Positions 8,187 to 18,590 of a stretch of 64,000 nt of DNA are shown in pieces; within the stretch, counting starts at the first letter, position 1, and each line of letters begins with the position of its first letter. The DNA comes from a bacterium. Lineage in GTDB: Bacteria > Krumholzibacteriota > Krumholzibacteriia > LZORAL124-64-63. Below the pieces are notes generated by a model that was not told where the DNA came from, did no database searches, and was given only the letters and a program-made list of their open reading frames with translations. A program made the translations under genes and the position numbers. The stretch covers positions 248,001 through 312,000 of the forward strand of contig JADJCK010000009.1 in NCBI GenBank assembly GCA_016703265.1, given 5' to 3'.

Positions 8187-9869
8187 TGGGTTCAGCCCGC
8201 CGTTGCCACCGGTGCCTGCGGCCCCAGTGATATAGGTCGGTGCGATCATGCTCGGCGCAGAGTTGACCTTGTAGACGCAATAGCTCGGTCCGCCCGGCCC
8301 GCCCGCCCCGGCGCCACCTCCGCCCCCCGCTCCACCCCGCCCGCCACGGCCCCCGGCTCCGAGCTCGCTCGGGCAGGCTGCCCCGCCTGGGCCGCCTGCG
8401 CCGCCCGGGCCGCCTACTCCTCCATCGCCCCCATCTCCGCCCCTGCCCCCTACGCCTCCCGCGAATGTGCAACGGTCGAACACGGGTGACGAGTTCACCA
8501 GGAACACGGCGAACGCACCAAACCCGCCTTGCCCGCCGTCTCCGAACCCACCGGGCACCCCGCCCGAGCCGCCGCCGCCGCCACCGTTGCCACCGCCGTT
8601 ATTGCAGAGCGCGCACTGCTGGCCGCCGCCGCCGCCACCACCACCACCACCGGAGCCAAACTGTCCCGAGGTTCCATTGGTCGACCTCAGAGGGCTCCAG
8701 AAGGAAGCGACGATCGCTCCGGACGCCGAGGCAGGGCCGCCGTTCACTCCGAATGTCCCCGCAGCCCCGTCAAGGCCATTGGTGCCTGGCTGGCCGGGAT
8801 CACCCGCCGCGCCACCCGCTCCCCCGACTCCTGTATTGGGGCCGGCACAGTCGCTATCGGTTCCCGCGGCGCCGCTACCATTGCCCGTCTGGGATCCGCC
8901 CTGGCCGCCGTCTCCTCCTCGGCAGCCGAAGCCCAGCCATGCACCGGCTCCGCCTCCACCGCTCGCCCCGTCACAGCTGCCGGCCCCTCCAGTCGCACCC
9001 GTCGCCTCGTTGTAGCCCTGGCCTCCTGCGAAACCATGTGCGCCAGCAGCGCCGGTCCCGGCAGTGAACACGCAATTGGTGAACTTCAGGCTCTCGGTGC
9101 AATCCAGGATGTACATGGGATTCGAATTCCCAGGATCCGGCGCGGGGCCACTGCCGGATCCGCTTCCGAACCAGAACTCGATATTGCTGAGCTCGGTGAG
9201 CGAGTCGATGTCGGTGGCCATGGCATGTAAGCCCAGAGCGAGCGTGAAGCGGGTGCGACTCAGACCCACGCTCCAACCGGGAAGATCGTATCCGCCGTGC
9301 ACGCTGACCCGCTCGGCCAGGACGGGGGCTTCCGCGTAGTCGGCCGCTTCGATCAGGATCGACCTGCTGCCCACGCTCTGGGCGATGGCGGCGGCGCGCC
9401 CGTAGGTCTTGACAGGTGCCGTACGACTGCCGTCGTTTGCGTCGTCGCCGGTGCTCGCCGACACATGGATGGGGCCCGCGGCTGGTGCGCCCGCAGCCTC
9501 TGCGGATGCAGCACTCTCACCCGCTGAGTTCACCGCCGTGATGACGTAGGAATAAAGCGTGCCGTTGGTGAGCGAACCGTGTGTGTAGGGCGAGACGACT
9601 CCGGGGATCTTGCTATCGGCCGTCGTCGCGCCGGCACCCGGTTTGAAGTACAGGTTGTAGGATGTCGCTCCGGTGACGGCGTTCCAGCTCACGACATTCG
9701 ATTGCTCGCCTGCGAGGACCTGCGCATTGACGGGGGCCGCAGGGATGTTCACGGTGGGCGCAGTGGACGAACTTCCCTTGCCCCCGCAGCCAGGCAGAGC
9801 GATCCACATCACGATGGCGAGCGTGAAGGTGGCAGCGAACAGAGAGCGAGGCTCTGCGGTCCGGATCAT
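8130..9869 (-). CDS. Gly-rich lipoprotein with fibronectin type III and beta-helix regions
   Basis: The strong site AGGAG sits six bases before the ATG at 9869 but directly against the upstream ATG at 9875, so 9869 is the better start (579 aa). Residues 1-30 form a signal peptide with lipobox ending LPGC. Residues ~38-125 are fibronectin type III-like (NVVSWNAVTGATSYNLYF, SYVITAVNSAGES). Then comes a DUF1565-like beta-helix start (HVSASTGDDANDGS). From ~270 the protein is dominated by Gly-Gly-x runs interrupted by cysteine-containing rungs (ILDCTESLKFTNCVF, PVFDRCTFAGG). A surface lipoprotein; function unknown. Its 3' end meets the truncated transposase tail to tail. Confidence 0.82.
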   Translation of the reverse strand: MIRTAEPRSLFAATFTLAIVMWIALPGCGGKGSSSTAPTVNIPAAPVNAQVLAGEQSNVVSWNAVTGATSYNLYFKPGAGATTADSKIPGVVSPYTHGSLTNGTLYSYVITAVNSAGESAASAEAAGAPAAGPIHVSASTGDDANDGSRTAPVKTYGRAAAIAQSVGSRSILIEAADYAEAPVLAERVSVHGGYDLPGWSVGLSRTRFTLALGLHAMATDIDSLTELSNIEFWFGSGSGSGPAPDPGNSNPMYILDCTESLKFTNCVFTAGTGAAGAHGFAGGQGYNEATGATGGAGSCDGASGGGGAGAWLGFGCRGGDGGQGGSQTGNGSGAAGTDSDCAGPNTGVGGAGGAAGDPGQPGTNGLDGAAGTFGVNGGPASASGAIVASFWSPLRSTNGTSGQFGSGGGGGGGGGGQQCALCNNGGGNGGGGGGSGGVPGGFGDGGQGGFGAFAVFLVNSSPVFDRCTFAGGVGGRGGDGGDGGVGGPGGAGGPGGAACPSELGAGGRGGRGGAGGGGGAGAGGPGGPSYCVYKVNSAPSMIAPTYITGAAGTGGNGGLNPSSGGSGPNGNPGLIGIAN

Positions 9870-10310
9870 GGACATCTCCTGACGTGTACATCCCGTGGTT
9901 GGCGACGGAAGCTTACCCCTGAGGGTCACCAACCGGCTAGAAGAACCTCGCCGCTCGTGGCACGACGCTGCTGCGAAGGGAATAGGAAATTCAACCCACC
10001 ATTCCCTGAGCAGTCTCGATAAAGCGTGCCGGCAAATTCATGAACTGGGCTTTTCATTGCAGAGCGCGCACAACGGTTTTGCCCGATGTTTCCGTTGGAT
10101 GCCCCGCGATTCATACCCTGTCCTGCTGGATTATGCCACATTCTGCGTGCGACAATGCCATCGATTGGTGCGTAGTGATCCCCGCCACTCGCGCCAGCAC
10201 GCCGCCGCGCTCTCTCGCCTTCTCTCAATTTCGCGGCCCCGGCGCCCCAAATTTCTGCCCCCGTAACCCCTTGTGCCGCAAGCAACAAGAACGGCCCCAA
10301 TCCCAAGGAG
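9870..10310. other. Intergenic, nothing recognised
   Basis: About 440 bases between the Gly-rich gene and the repeat/tRNA. The short open frames lack ribosome sites and recognisable domains. The left part must hold the Gly-rich gene promoter; the remainder may be decayed DNA between repeat copies B and C. Confidence 0.5.
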
Positions 10311-10372
10311 GATCGAGGCCGCTGTAAACTTCTCGCGCTCCGATTTCGAGGCCGGAGAAGATTGGCTCCTCG
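10311..10372 (-). repeat. Copy C of the tRNA-Asn-linked repeat
   Basis: This copy is contiguous with the 3' end of the intact tRNA-Asn gene, so it comprises the tRNA's downstream flank plus its acceptor end. It matches copy B at 58 of 62 positions. It has a weak internal dyad (CTTCTC...GAGAAG) that could act as the tRNA terminator. Confidence 0.8.
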
Positions 10373-10437
10373 GGTAGGGCTCGAACCTACAACCCTGCGG
10401 TTAACAGCCGCATGCTCTACCATTGAGCTACCGAGGA
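10363..10437 (-). tRNA. tRNA-Asn (GTT), CCA encoded
   Basis: A complete cloverleaf: acceptor TCCTCGG pairs with CCGAGGA, D-arm AGCTCAATGGTAGAGC, anticodon stem TGCGG/CCGCA around loop CTGTTAA (anticodon GTT), T-arm GTAGGTTCGAGCCCTAC, discriminator G and encoded CCA. The 5' end is at 10437. A good sigma-70 promoter lies about 75 bases upstream. Confidence 0.97.
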
Positions 10438-10511
10438 ACCGAATCTTTGGCCGCTGCAAACGATCACGCCCATGTCTTTCGGCACGGGCGGGCCTGCCTG
10501 AAGCGCCAGCC

Positions 10512-10540
10512 AATATAGATCGCCGGTTTGGCAGCGTCAA
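10512..10540 (-). promoter_or_regulatory. Sigma-70-type promoter of tRNA-Asn
   Basis: On the minus strand TTGACG (-35, 10540-10535) and TATATT (-10, 10517-10512) are separated by exactly 17 bases. Transcription would start near 10505 and read into the tRNA at 10437. Confidence 0.7.
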
Positions 10541-10644
10541 GAACGACCGGTTTTCGTCCACCCGAATGATGAGCCCTGCATGCTCTGCGCACTTCGGCCT
10601 TCATTCGCGCGATCGACACGCGCCGTCGAGCGAGAGCCGAACCT

Positions 10645-10923
10645 TCAACCGTCACCACCATCAAGCAATGCGTCCGCCTCTTTAAGCACCGCCCCCAGGC
10701 TGACCCCCTGGCCCGCCGCCAGCTCCTGTTCGCCCGCAGCCAGAAGTCGCAGCAATCGGCGCTCGTTTTCCGCCCTTTCGTAGGCGTCCACGCTTTGGAT
10801 CACCGCGATGGCGCGTCCCCTCTGCGTGACGACGAGGGGATCGTCCGACCCCTGCAGTCGCCTGAGAATGGCCGCCGCGTCCTGTCGTAGGTCCGAGACG
10901 GGAATGATTTCCGGGATCTTCAT
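10645..10923 (-). CDS. Phd/YefM family antitoxin, no toxin partner visible
   Basis: A 92-residue protein with the Phd/YefM N-terminal fold (IPVSDLRQDAAAILRRL, DPLVVTQRGRAIAVIQS). The ATG at 10923 follows a perfect AGGAGGT with an eight-base spacer, which rules out the longer upstream open frame. In this family the N-terminal domain binds operator DNA and the C-terminal tail neutralises a toxin such as RelE, ParE or Doc. No toxin gene is found on either side: downstream is the tRNA promoter, upstream an outer-membrane protein gene. It is therefore an orphan antitoxin, or the toxin has been deleted. Confidence 0.87.
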   Translation of the reverse strand: MKIPEIIPVSDLRQDAAAILRRLQGSDDPLVVTQRGRAIAVIQSVDAYERAENERRLLRLLAAGEQELAAGQGVSLGAVLKEADALLDGGDG

Positions 10924-10928
10924 GGTGA

Positions 10929-10967
10929 TGTACCTCCTATGGTACATCCAACGATACGTCCAACGAT
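10929..10967 (-). promoter_or_regulatory. Palindromic operator and direct repeats upstream of the Phd gene
   Basis: TGTACC and GGTACA form perfect six-base arms (10929-10934 and 10941-10946) that enclose the ribosome binding site. Immediately upstream, ACATCCAACGAT and ACGTCCAACGAT repeat in tandem (10944-10955, 10956-10967). Phd-type antitoxins repress their own promoters at palindromes; this is a plausible operator, inferred from position. Confidence 0.5.
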
Positions 10968-10982
10968 CCCACAACGCCACGC

Positions 10983-13175
10983 CTACTTCCCAATCCCCAC
11001 CAAGACCCGCCAATCCTGCTCCCCCGCGCCTTCACCCACCGCCCGCGCCGCCCGAACCTCGAACCGGCTCCCCACCCCCACCAGCGGCAGGTCCAGCCGC
11101 CGGCTGAACCCAAAGCCCGCGTCCGCCCGCCAACCCGTCACTGGCGCCACAAAACCAGCGCCAGGTGCACCGAATTCAAGACCATGCACGGCCTCACCCC
11201 ACGCCCCACCCCATTCCACAAACACCAACGGCCGCAACCCCATCTCCCCCAACCCGGGCACCCGCAACGCCCGCCACGGATCCACATTCAAATCCACCAC
11301 CAGCGACCCCCACAACCCGCGATCCCCCAGCAACGTCCCCGCCGGCCAACCGCTCAACGCCCCCGCCGCCGCCAGCTCGCCACTGCTCTCCCCCGGCTGC
11401 CAGTCCCCCAGCCACACCCGATGTTGCACCGGCGCCGGCCCTTCAACCCCGCGCCCACCGGCCCGCAACGACCAGCGGTTGCCCAGCGCGTCGGGCCGCT
11501 GCCAGCGCGCCGACCAGTGCCATGAACCGAAGTGCAGCTCATCATCACCCGCACCCGGGATCCGCATCTTCACACTGTGCGCCGCCACGCCACCCCGAAG
11601 CGTCAGCGCCCCCCACCGCACACCCGCCGTGATATGCGCCGTCCCGATATCCACCGCATCGGCCTCGCGCATGCCTTCCGGCGACAACGTGCGGCCCAGC
11701 ACATTCCACCGTTGATGCACGGCAAGCGGCAGCTCGCGCGCCTGCGTCCAGCCCGCGTCGAGCCACGGTGCTCCACCCTCGCGCTGCCAGCGCGCACCGA
11801 CGTTCCACGACGTGCGGTCGTAGTAGTGGTTCGGGTCCGCGCCCCACAGCAGCGCCGACCACGAACGCCAGCCGGCGCGCCCGTCACCGGCGAACGACGC
11901 CGTCGCGCGCTCGGCGCCCGCGCGCAGCGACAACGACTCGCCCACGCGCAGCGACGGCGACAAGCCCCAGAGCACACGCCGGTCGTCGAGCCCCGCGCCG
12001 ATCTGCGCCTCGAGCCGCAGCGCGCCGCCCGTGCTGCGCCCATACACGGCGCCCGCGCGCGGCACGAATCCCTGCGCGCGATTGTACGCCGGCAGCAGCG
12101 GATAGAAACGCAGGCCGTAGGGCGGCAGCTCGGGCATGGCCGCCAGCATGGCGGCGCCCGCGCGCGACAGCGAATCGAGTTGCGCCGGCGCAAGTGAGAG
12201 GGGTTGCTGCAGCGGCGTGGGCAGTTCCGCCTGCCACAGTTCGTCGATGGCGGACCAGAACAGCGCCGAGCCCTCGTCGGTGTCGGCATTCAGGCCGCCG
12301 CCGTCGCACGGTTCACCGTTGATGACGATGTCGCGCAGCTCCACGCGCATCTGGTAGGTGCCGCCCGAGTCCACCAGCGGCAGGTCGCGCATATCCACGC
12401 GCGCCGACTCCAGCACCGGAAACCACACGTTCCCGCACGGAGCCTGGCTGAGCCGGTAGTACGGCACGCTGCGGATGATCCAGGGATACGGCACCGCGCC
12501 CTCGAATCGCGCCTCGACGCGGCGGATCGCCCAGTCGGCGATATCCACCCAGATGGTGCCCGACGGCAGGGCCGCGAAGCGGTCGCGCGGTGCAAATGCC
12601 ACCACGTGCACCAGGCTGTTGCCCACCAGCTTGCTGGCCAGCAGTTCGTAGCGGTAGAGCCTGGCGCCGCCCTCGGCGAACGGCAGGTCCTCGACCATGT
12701 CCACCGGACGCGGCTGCCAGGCCGGTTTCGCCTGCGCCGTCTCGGTCGCCGGCTGCGGCACCCCGCGCACGAACGACTGCTTGCGCTCCCACAGGCGCGC
12801 CACCCGGTCGGGGCGGCCGCGGTCCTGCTGGTAGCGCAGCGCCGTCTCCTCCAGCTCCCAGGTGCCGGCGCTGTCGGCGGCACCCGCCTCCACGCCATCG
12901 GGACTGCGCGCGGTCGTCACCACCACCGTGAAGGCCACGCTGCGCAGGCTGTCGCGGTTCGCGCGCTGGTGCCGCCCGATGTCGGCGATGATCTCGTCGA
13001 GCGTCACCCGCGGCGCCGCCACGTGCAGCGTGTCGCTCCAGGCTTCGGCGGTCGGCGCTTGATCGCCTGGGACATCCGACGGCGCCGCCCTGCCCACTGC
13101 TGCAGCCGCACACACCATCAACGTCAGGAGTGATGCAAAGCCGAGCCCACGCCGGAACCGACACATCTTCATCAT
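10983..13175 (-). CDS. Large outer-membrane/periplasmic protein of unknown function
   Basis: About 730 residues. The protein starts with a signal peptide (hydrophobic core FASLLTLMVCAAAAVGRA). Residues ~50-330 are soluble and contain a lipoprotein-carrier-like beta region (YRYELLASKLVGNSLVHVV, GTIWVDIADWAIRRVEARFE). The C-terminal half alternates hydrophobic and polar residues with frequent W and G, typical of an outer-membrane beta-barrel. No specific family is recognised. Start choice among ATGs at 13187, 13175, 13172 and 13166 is uncertain; 13175 places the signal peptide best. It begins only ~30 bases past the MazF stop, so it may be read through from the toxin-antitoxin promoter. A copy of the palindrome TTGCGCCGGCGCAA lies inside it at 12180. 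Confidence 0.75.
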   Translation of the reverse strand: MMKMCRFRRGLGFASLLTLMVCAAAAVGRAAPSDVPGDQAPTAEAWSDTLHVAAPRVTLDEIIADIGRHQRANRDSLRSVAFTVVVTTARSPDGVEAGAADSAGTWELEETALRYQQDRGRPDRVARLWERKQSFVRGVPQPATETAQAKPAWQPRPVDMVEDLPFAEGGARLYRYELLASKLVGNSLVHVVAFAPRDRFAALPSGTIWVDIADWAIRRVEARFEGAVPYPWIIRSVPYYRLSQAPCGNVWFPVLESARVDMRDLPLVDSGGTYQMRVELRDIVINGEPCDGGGLNADTDEGSALFWSAIDELWQAELPTPLQQPLSLAPAQLDSLSRAGAAMLAAMPELPPYGLRFYPLLPAYNRAQGFVPRAGAVYGRSTGGALRLEAQIGAGLDDRRVLWGLSPSLRVGESLSLRAGAERATASFAGDGRAGWRSWSALLWGADPNHYYDRTSWNVGARWQREGGAPWLDAGWTQARELPLAVHQRWNVLGRTLSPEGMREADAVDIGTAHITAGVRWGALTLRGGVAAHSVKMRIPGAGDDELHFGSWHWSARWQRPDALGNRWSLRAGGRGVEGPAPVQHRVWLGDWQPGESSGELAAAGALSGWPAGTLLGDRGLWGSLVVDLNVDPWRALRVPGLGEMGLRPLVFVEWGGAWGEAVHGLEFGAPGAGFVAPVTGWRADAGFGFSRRLDLPLVGVGSRFEVRAARAVGEGAGEQDWRVLVGIGK
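12180..12193. repeat. Palindrome TTGCGCCGGCGCAA (copy inside a coding region)
   Basis: A perfect 14-bp palindrome. The same sequence recurs at 38373, 38587, 39171 and 53619, with one-mismatch copies at 38540 and 57924. Here it encodes part of a LAPAQL segment. Confidence 0.7.
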
Positions 13176-13203
13176 GCCACCATCCATCTGCTGCAGGTTC
13201 CGC

Positions 13204-13572
13204 TCAGCGCTCGTCGCGCCAGGTGACCAGCGTCGCGATCTTGCCCAGCACCTCGGCCAGGATCTCATCCGGAATCTCGCCGAACTTGCGCGCCCGCCGG
13301 GCCCGCCAATCCAGGCACTCGACCTGGTCCGCCAGGATTGCCCCGTCCACCTTGCCGTTCACCTGCACAGCCACCTCGAACGGATAGCCCTTGATGCTGG
13401 TCGTCAGAGGGCAGAACAAGGCGAGGCCGACGCGGCCGTTGTAGGCGGAGGGAGAAACGACGAGCGCCGGGCGGCGCCCGGCCTGCTCATGGCCGGCTTG
13501 CGGGTCGAACTGAAGCCAGACGATGTCCCCCCGGGCCGGAACGTACCCCGATCGACGCCGGGGCTCTACCAC
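13204..13572 (-). CDS. mazF: MazF/PemK family endoribonuclease toxin
   Basis: A 122-residue protein with the PemK/MazF core: GDIVWLQFDPQAGHEQAGRR followed by PALVVSPSAYN, CPLTTSIKGYPFEV and the C-terminal ILADQVECLDWRARR. These are ribosome-independent mRNA interferases held in check by the partner antitoxin. The start is a GTG at 13572 that overlaps the antitoxin stop by seven bases, giving translational coupling. All conserved elements are present, so it is probably active. Confidence 0.93.
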   Translation of the reverse strand: MVEPRRRSGYVPARGDIVWLQFDPQAGHEQAGRRPALVVSPSAYNGRVGLALFCPLTTSIKGYPFEVAVQVNGKVDGAILADQVECLDWRARRARKFGEIPDEILAEVLGKIATLVTWRDER

Positions 13573-13808
13573 GACTCACCGCCGACCGGCCCACCCGTGT
13601 CGACCTCCGCGTGCAGGTTGTCCGGCCTGACCCCGGCCAGCAGTCCGTCCAGGGACCATTCGCGATCCTCGGCAACGCGGACGATCAGCTGGCCGTCGAC
13701 CATCGTCATCTCCACCGGCGTGCCGTCGGCAACCCGGATGTCTTCGGCAAAGGCCTTGGGGATTCGCAACCCCAGGCTGTTGCCCCACTTCTGAACCTTG
13801 GTACGCAC
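13566..13808 (-). CDS. mazE: MazE/AbrB (SpoVT) family antitoxin
   Basis: An 80-residue swapped-hairpin AbrB protein (VQKWGNSLGLRIPKAFAEDI, then DGTPVEMTMVDGQLIV). The start is a GTG at 13808, after AAGGGGG; the much longer open frame upstream is GC-rich noncoding sequence. The N-terminal domain binds the operator and the acidic tail binds MazF. It is the first gene of the mazEF pair. Confidence 0.92.
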   Translation of the reverse strand: MRTKVQKWGNSLGLRIPKAFAEDIRVADGTPVEMTMVDGQLIVRVAEDREWSLDGLLAGVRPDNLHAEVDTGGPVGGESW

Positions 13809-13820
13809 GGAGGCCCCCTT

Positions 13821-13841
13821 GGATATACAAAGAGTATACTC
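13821..13841 (-). promoter_or_regulatory. mazEF promoter/operator
   Basis: The minus strand holds a perfect palindrome GAGTATACTC (13832-13841) followed by a second TATAC-type half (TTGTATATCC) just before the MazE ribosome site. It is an AT-rich island in GC-rich surroundings and fits an autoregulated promoter. Confidence 0.5.
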
Positions 13842-14314
13842 CGGATGCCCCGCGCCTGCAACCCGCCAATCTCCGCGGAACCGACGACCCCGGGGCCGGC
13901 CTGGCCCCCGCCACGCGGAAGCCGGACCGGCGCCCGGTGGACAGCCCCTGGCCGCGTCGATGCCGGTCGGGCCATGGCCCCCGCTTCCCACTTCCTGACG
14001 GGGTGTCGGGGCCGGCCGCGCCGACCGCGTCGGCCTGCGCCGCCCGGATCGTCGGAGTCCTCCTTCCCCGGCAGGATCCGGACCCCGGCGGCCGCGAGCG
14101 ACCGAACCGACCGCAGCGGGCCGGCCACCGGCCCGAATCACGCGATCACCGACCGACCATCACGACCCCCGGACCATCCCCCCGTCCGCGCAGGTTGACA
14201 AATAAACGCAGGGTGTCAAAGCGAATAACCTGCAAAGTTCGATCAAGTTAGCGGCGCGCCCGCCGATCAGATAACGATCACGGGCAGGGGGCACAGGGGC
14301 TCCCGTGTCCGGTT
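13842..14314. other. Intergenic, very GC-rich, no gene seen
   Basis: About 470 bases between mazEF and the hybrid kinase. Open frames on both strands are by-products of high GC without start signals or domains. The right end (14200-14310) is less GC-rich and probably contains the kinase promoter. Confidence 0.5.
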
Positions 14315-17140
<2,826 letters not shown>

Positions 17141-17161
17141 GAGTGTCCGCAGGGGCCGCTC

Positions 17162-17980
17162 TCAGCGGCCACGCATCAGGTATCGTCTCAGCTCGAAATG
17201 ATCCATCGTATTGAGCACGCTGCCGCAACAGACCCCGGCACTGCGCGCCATCTCAGTCCCATGCCGATAGTCGACCAGGCGCGCCGCCCGGTGCGCATCG
17301 GGGCTGATGGCCATGTACACGCCCATTTCCTGGGCCAGCTTGCAGTTGCTCCAGTCCAGCTCGGCGCAGCACGGGTTCGCCGTCACCTCGACGGCCGTCC
17401 GGTGTTCAGCGGCCGCCTCGAGCACGCGCCTCATGTCGAGGCCCGCCTTCGCGCCCTGCAGCATGAACTCGCCCATCGGCTTGCCCAGGATGGCCACGTG
17501 CGGATTGGACACCGCGCGCACGATCTGGTTGGTCAGCCGCTGCGGATCCCAGCCGCCATTCGCGGGGAACGACACGATCACGAAGTCGAACCAGCCGAGG
17601 GTGGCATCATCGAGCGGCAGCGAACCGTCCGGGTTCGCGTCCAGCTCCACGCCCTGCAGGATGTCGAAGGCGGGATTCAGCAGGCGCAGCCGCTCGATCT
17701 CCTGGCGCTGAACGCGCGCCGCATTCAGGTCCAGCCCGTCCGGGTGCGCCACAGTGCGGAAGTGGTCGCTGATGCCGAGATACTCGAGGCCGATCTCCTG
17801 GGCCGTGGAGACCATCGACGACAACGAGTGCGCCCCGTCGGCCCATCGACTATGGCTGTGCAGAATGCCCTTGATATCGCATGGTCGAACCAGCTGGTCC
17901 GCCGCCGATTCGGGTACGGCCGCGGGGAACACCTCGTCCCTCGGCGCGGGCGCGCAATCGTCATGGCAATCGCTGTACAA
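17162..17980 (-). CDS. Stand-alone PolX-type PHP domain protein with altered metal ligands
   Basis: The protein resembles the C-terminal PHP domain of bacterial family X DNA polymerases: DIKGILHSHSRWADG, YLGISDHF, ILQGVELDANPDGSL, SNPHVAILGKPMG and AISPDAH. No polymerase domain precedes it. Two usual metal-binding positions are changed: the SVH strand reads SFP and the GHPTG motif reads GKPMG. A phosphoesterase with reduced or altered activity is possible. The start is uncertain. I prefer the TTG at 17980, preceded by GGAG five bases away and aligned with the PolX linker; the open frame extends to an ATG at 18175 overlapping the next gene. It is convergent with the kinase gene. Confidence 0.78.
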   Translation of the reverse strand: MYSDCHDDCAPAPRDEVFPAAVPESAADQLVRPCDIKGILHSHSRWADGAHSLSSMVSTAQEIGLEYLGISDHFRTVAHPDGLDLNAARVQRQEIERLRLLNPAFDILQGVELDANPDGSLPLDDATLGWFDFVIVSFPANGGWDPQRLTNQIVRAVSNPHVAILGKPMGEFMLQGAKAGLDMRRVLEAAAEHRTAVEVTANPCCAELDWSNCKLAQEMGVYMAISPDAHRAARLVDYRHGTEMARSAGVCCGSVLNTMDHFELRRYLMRGR

Positions 17981-18144
17981 GGCCGCTCCGGTCGGGGTGA
18001 GGTTGTCGTCGACACCGGGTGCGCCCCGCCGGCAGCGCCGGCAGGCGGCAGTCAGCTTAACGACACTCCCGGCGGGCCGCAACAGGCCCCGGGGCCCGCC
18101 CCGCGAACGGGTTTGGACCGACGGGAGCGCTTGCCGCGGGCATC

Positions 18145-18549
18145 CTACAGCGTGATGACCTTCTTCACTTCCCACTGCAGGTCGATGATGTCCTTCATCG
18201 AGCCGGCCGTGCCGGCCTGCAGCTTGTCCATCACGCCGAAGAAGTTCAGGCAGGTCGTGCAGACAACCACGCGCGCGCCCTTCTCGGCCAGCGAGCGCAG
18301 CTCGTCCAGAACGGGCGAACCCTCGATGGCCAGCTTCACGCCCTCGCCGTACAGGCAGACGGCCGTCGGCAGCTTGTCGTCGACGTCCAGAAGGCCCAGG
18401 TACGTCTGCACCAGCTTGAGGCCCAGTTCGGCCGGAGCGTGCCCCATCCCGTAGTTCGAGATGACGATCACGGGGCGGCGCACCTTGCCGGGCTTTCCAT
18501 CGTGGTGATCATGGTCATCGTGGTGCTTGTGATGCTTGTCGTCGTGCAC
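18145..18549 (-). CDS. DsrE-family protein, YedF C-terminal-like, with His-rich N-terminus
   Basis: A 134-residue protein. The first ~20 residues are histidine- and aspartate-rich (HHKHHDDHDHHDG), a likely metal-binding tail. The rest follows the DsrE domain of the selenium-metabolism-associated protein YedF: VIVISNYGMGHAPAELGLK, LPTAVCLYGEGVKLAIEGS, VVVCTTCLNFFGV and the ending KVITL. The CTTC pair is the probable sulfur- or selenium-handling site. The usual N-terminal TusA domain is missing. The start is a GTG at 18549 after GGGAG. It may form an operon with the upstream methyltransferase gene 41 bases away. Confidence 0.82.
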   Translation of the reverse strand: MHDDKHHKHHDDHDHHDGKPGKVRRPVIVISNYGMGHAPAELGLKLVQTYLGLLDVDDKLPTAVCLYGEGVKLAIEGSPVLDELRSLAEKGARVVVCTTCLNFFGVMDKLQAGTAGSMKDIIDLQWEVKKVITL

Positions 18550-18590
18550 GGTCGACTCCCTGTCTCTTGGTCCCGATGGAGGCGAATGCC

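Noticed and set aside
10464..10664. Short minus-strand frame overlapping the Phd stop, possible ParE/RelE toxin
   Set aside because: No RelE/ParE motif in any frame, and the region contains the tRNA-Asn promoter.
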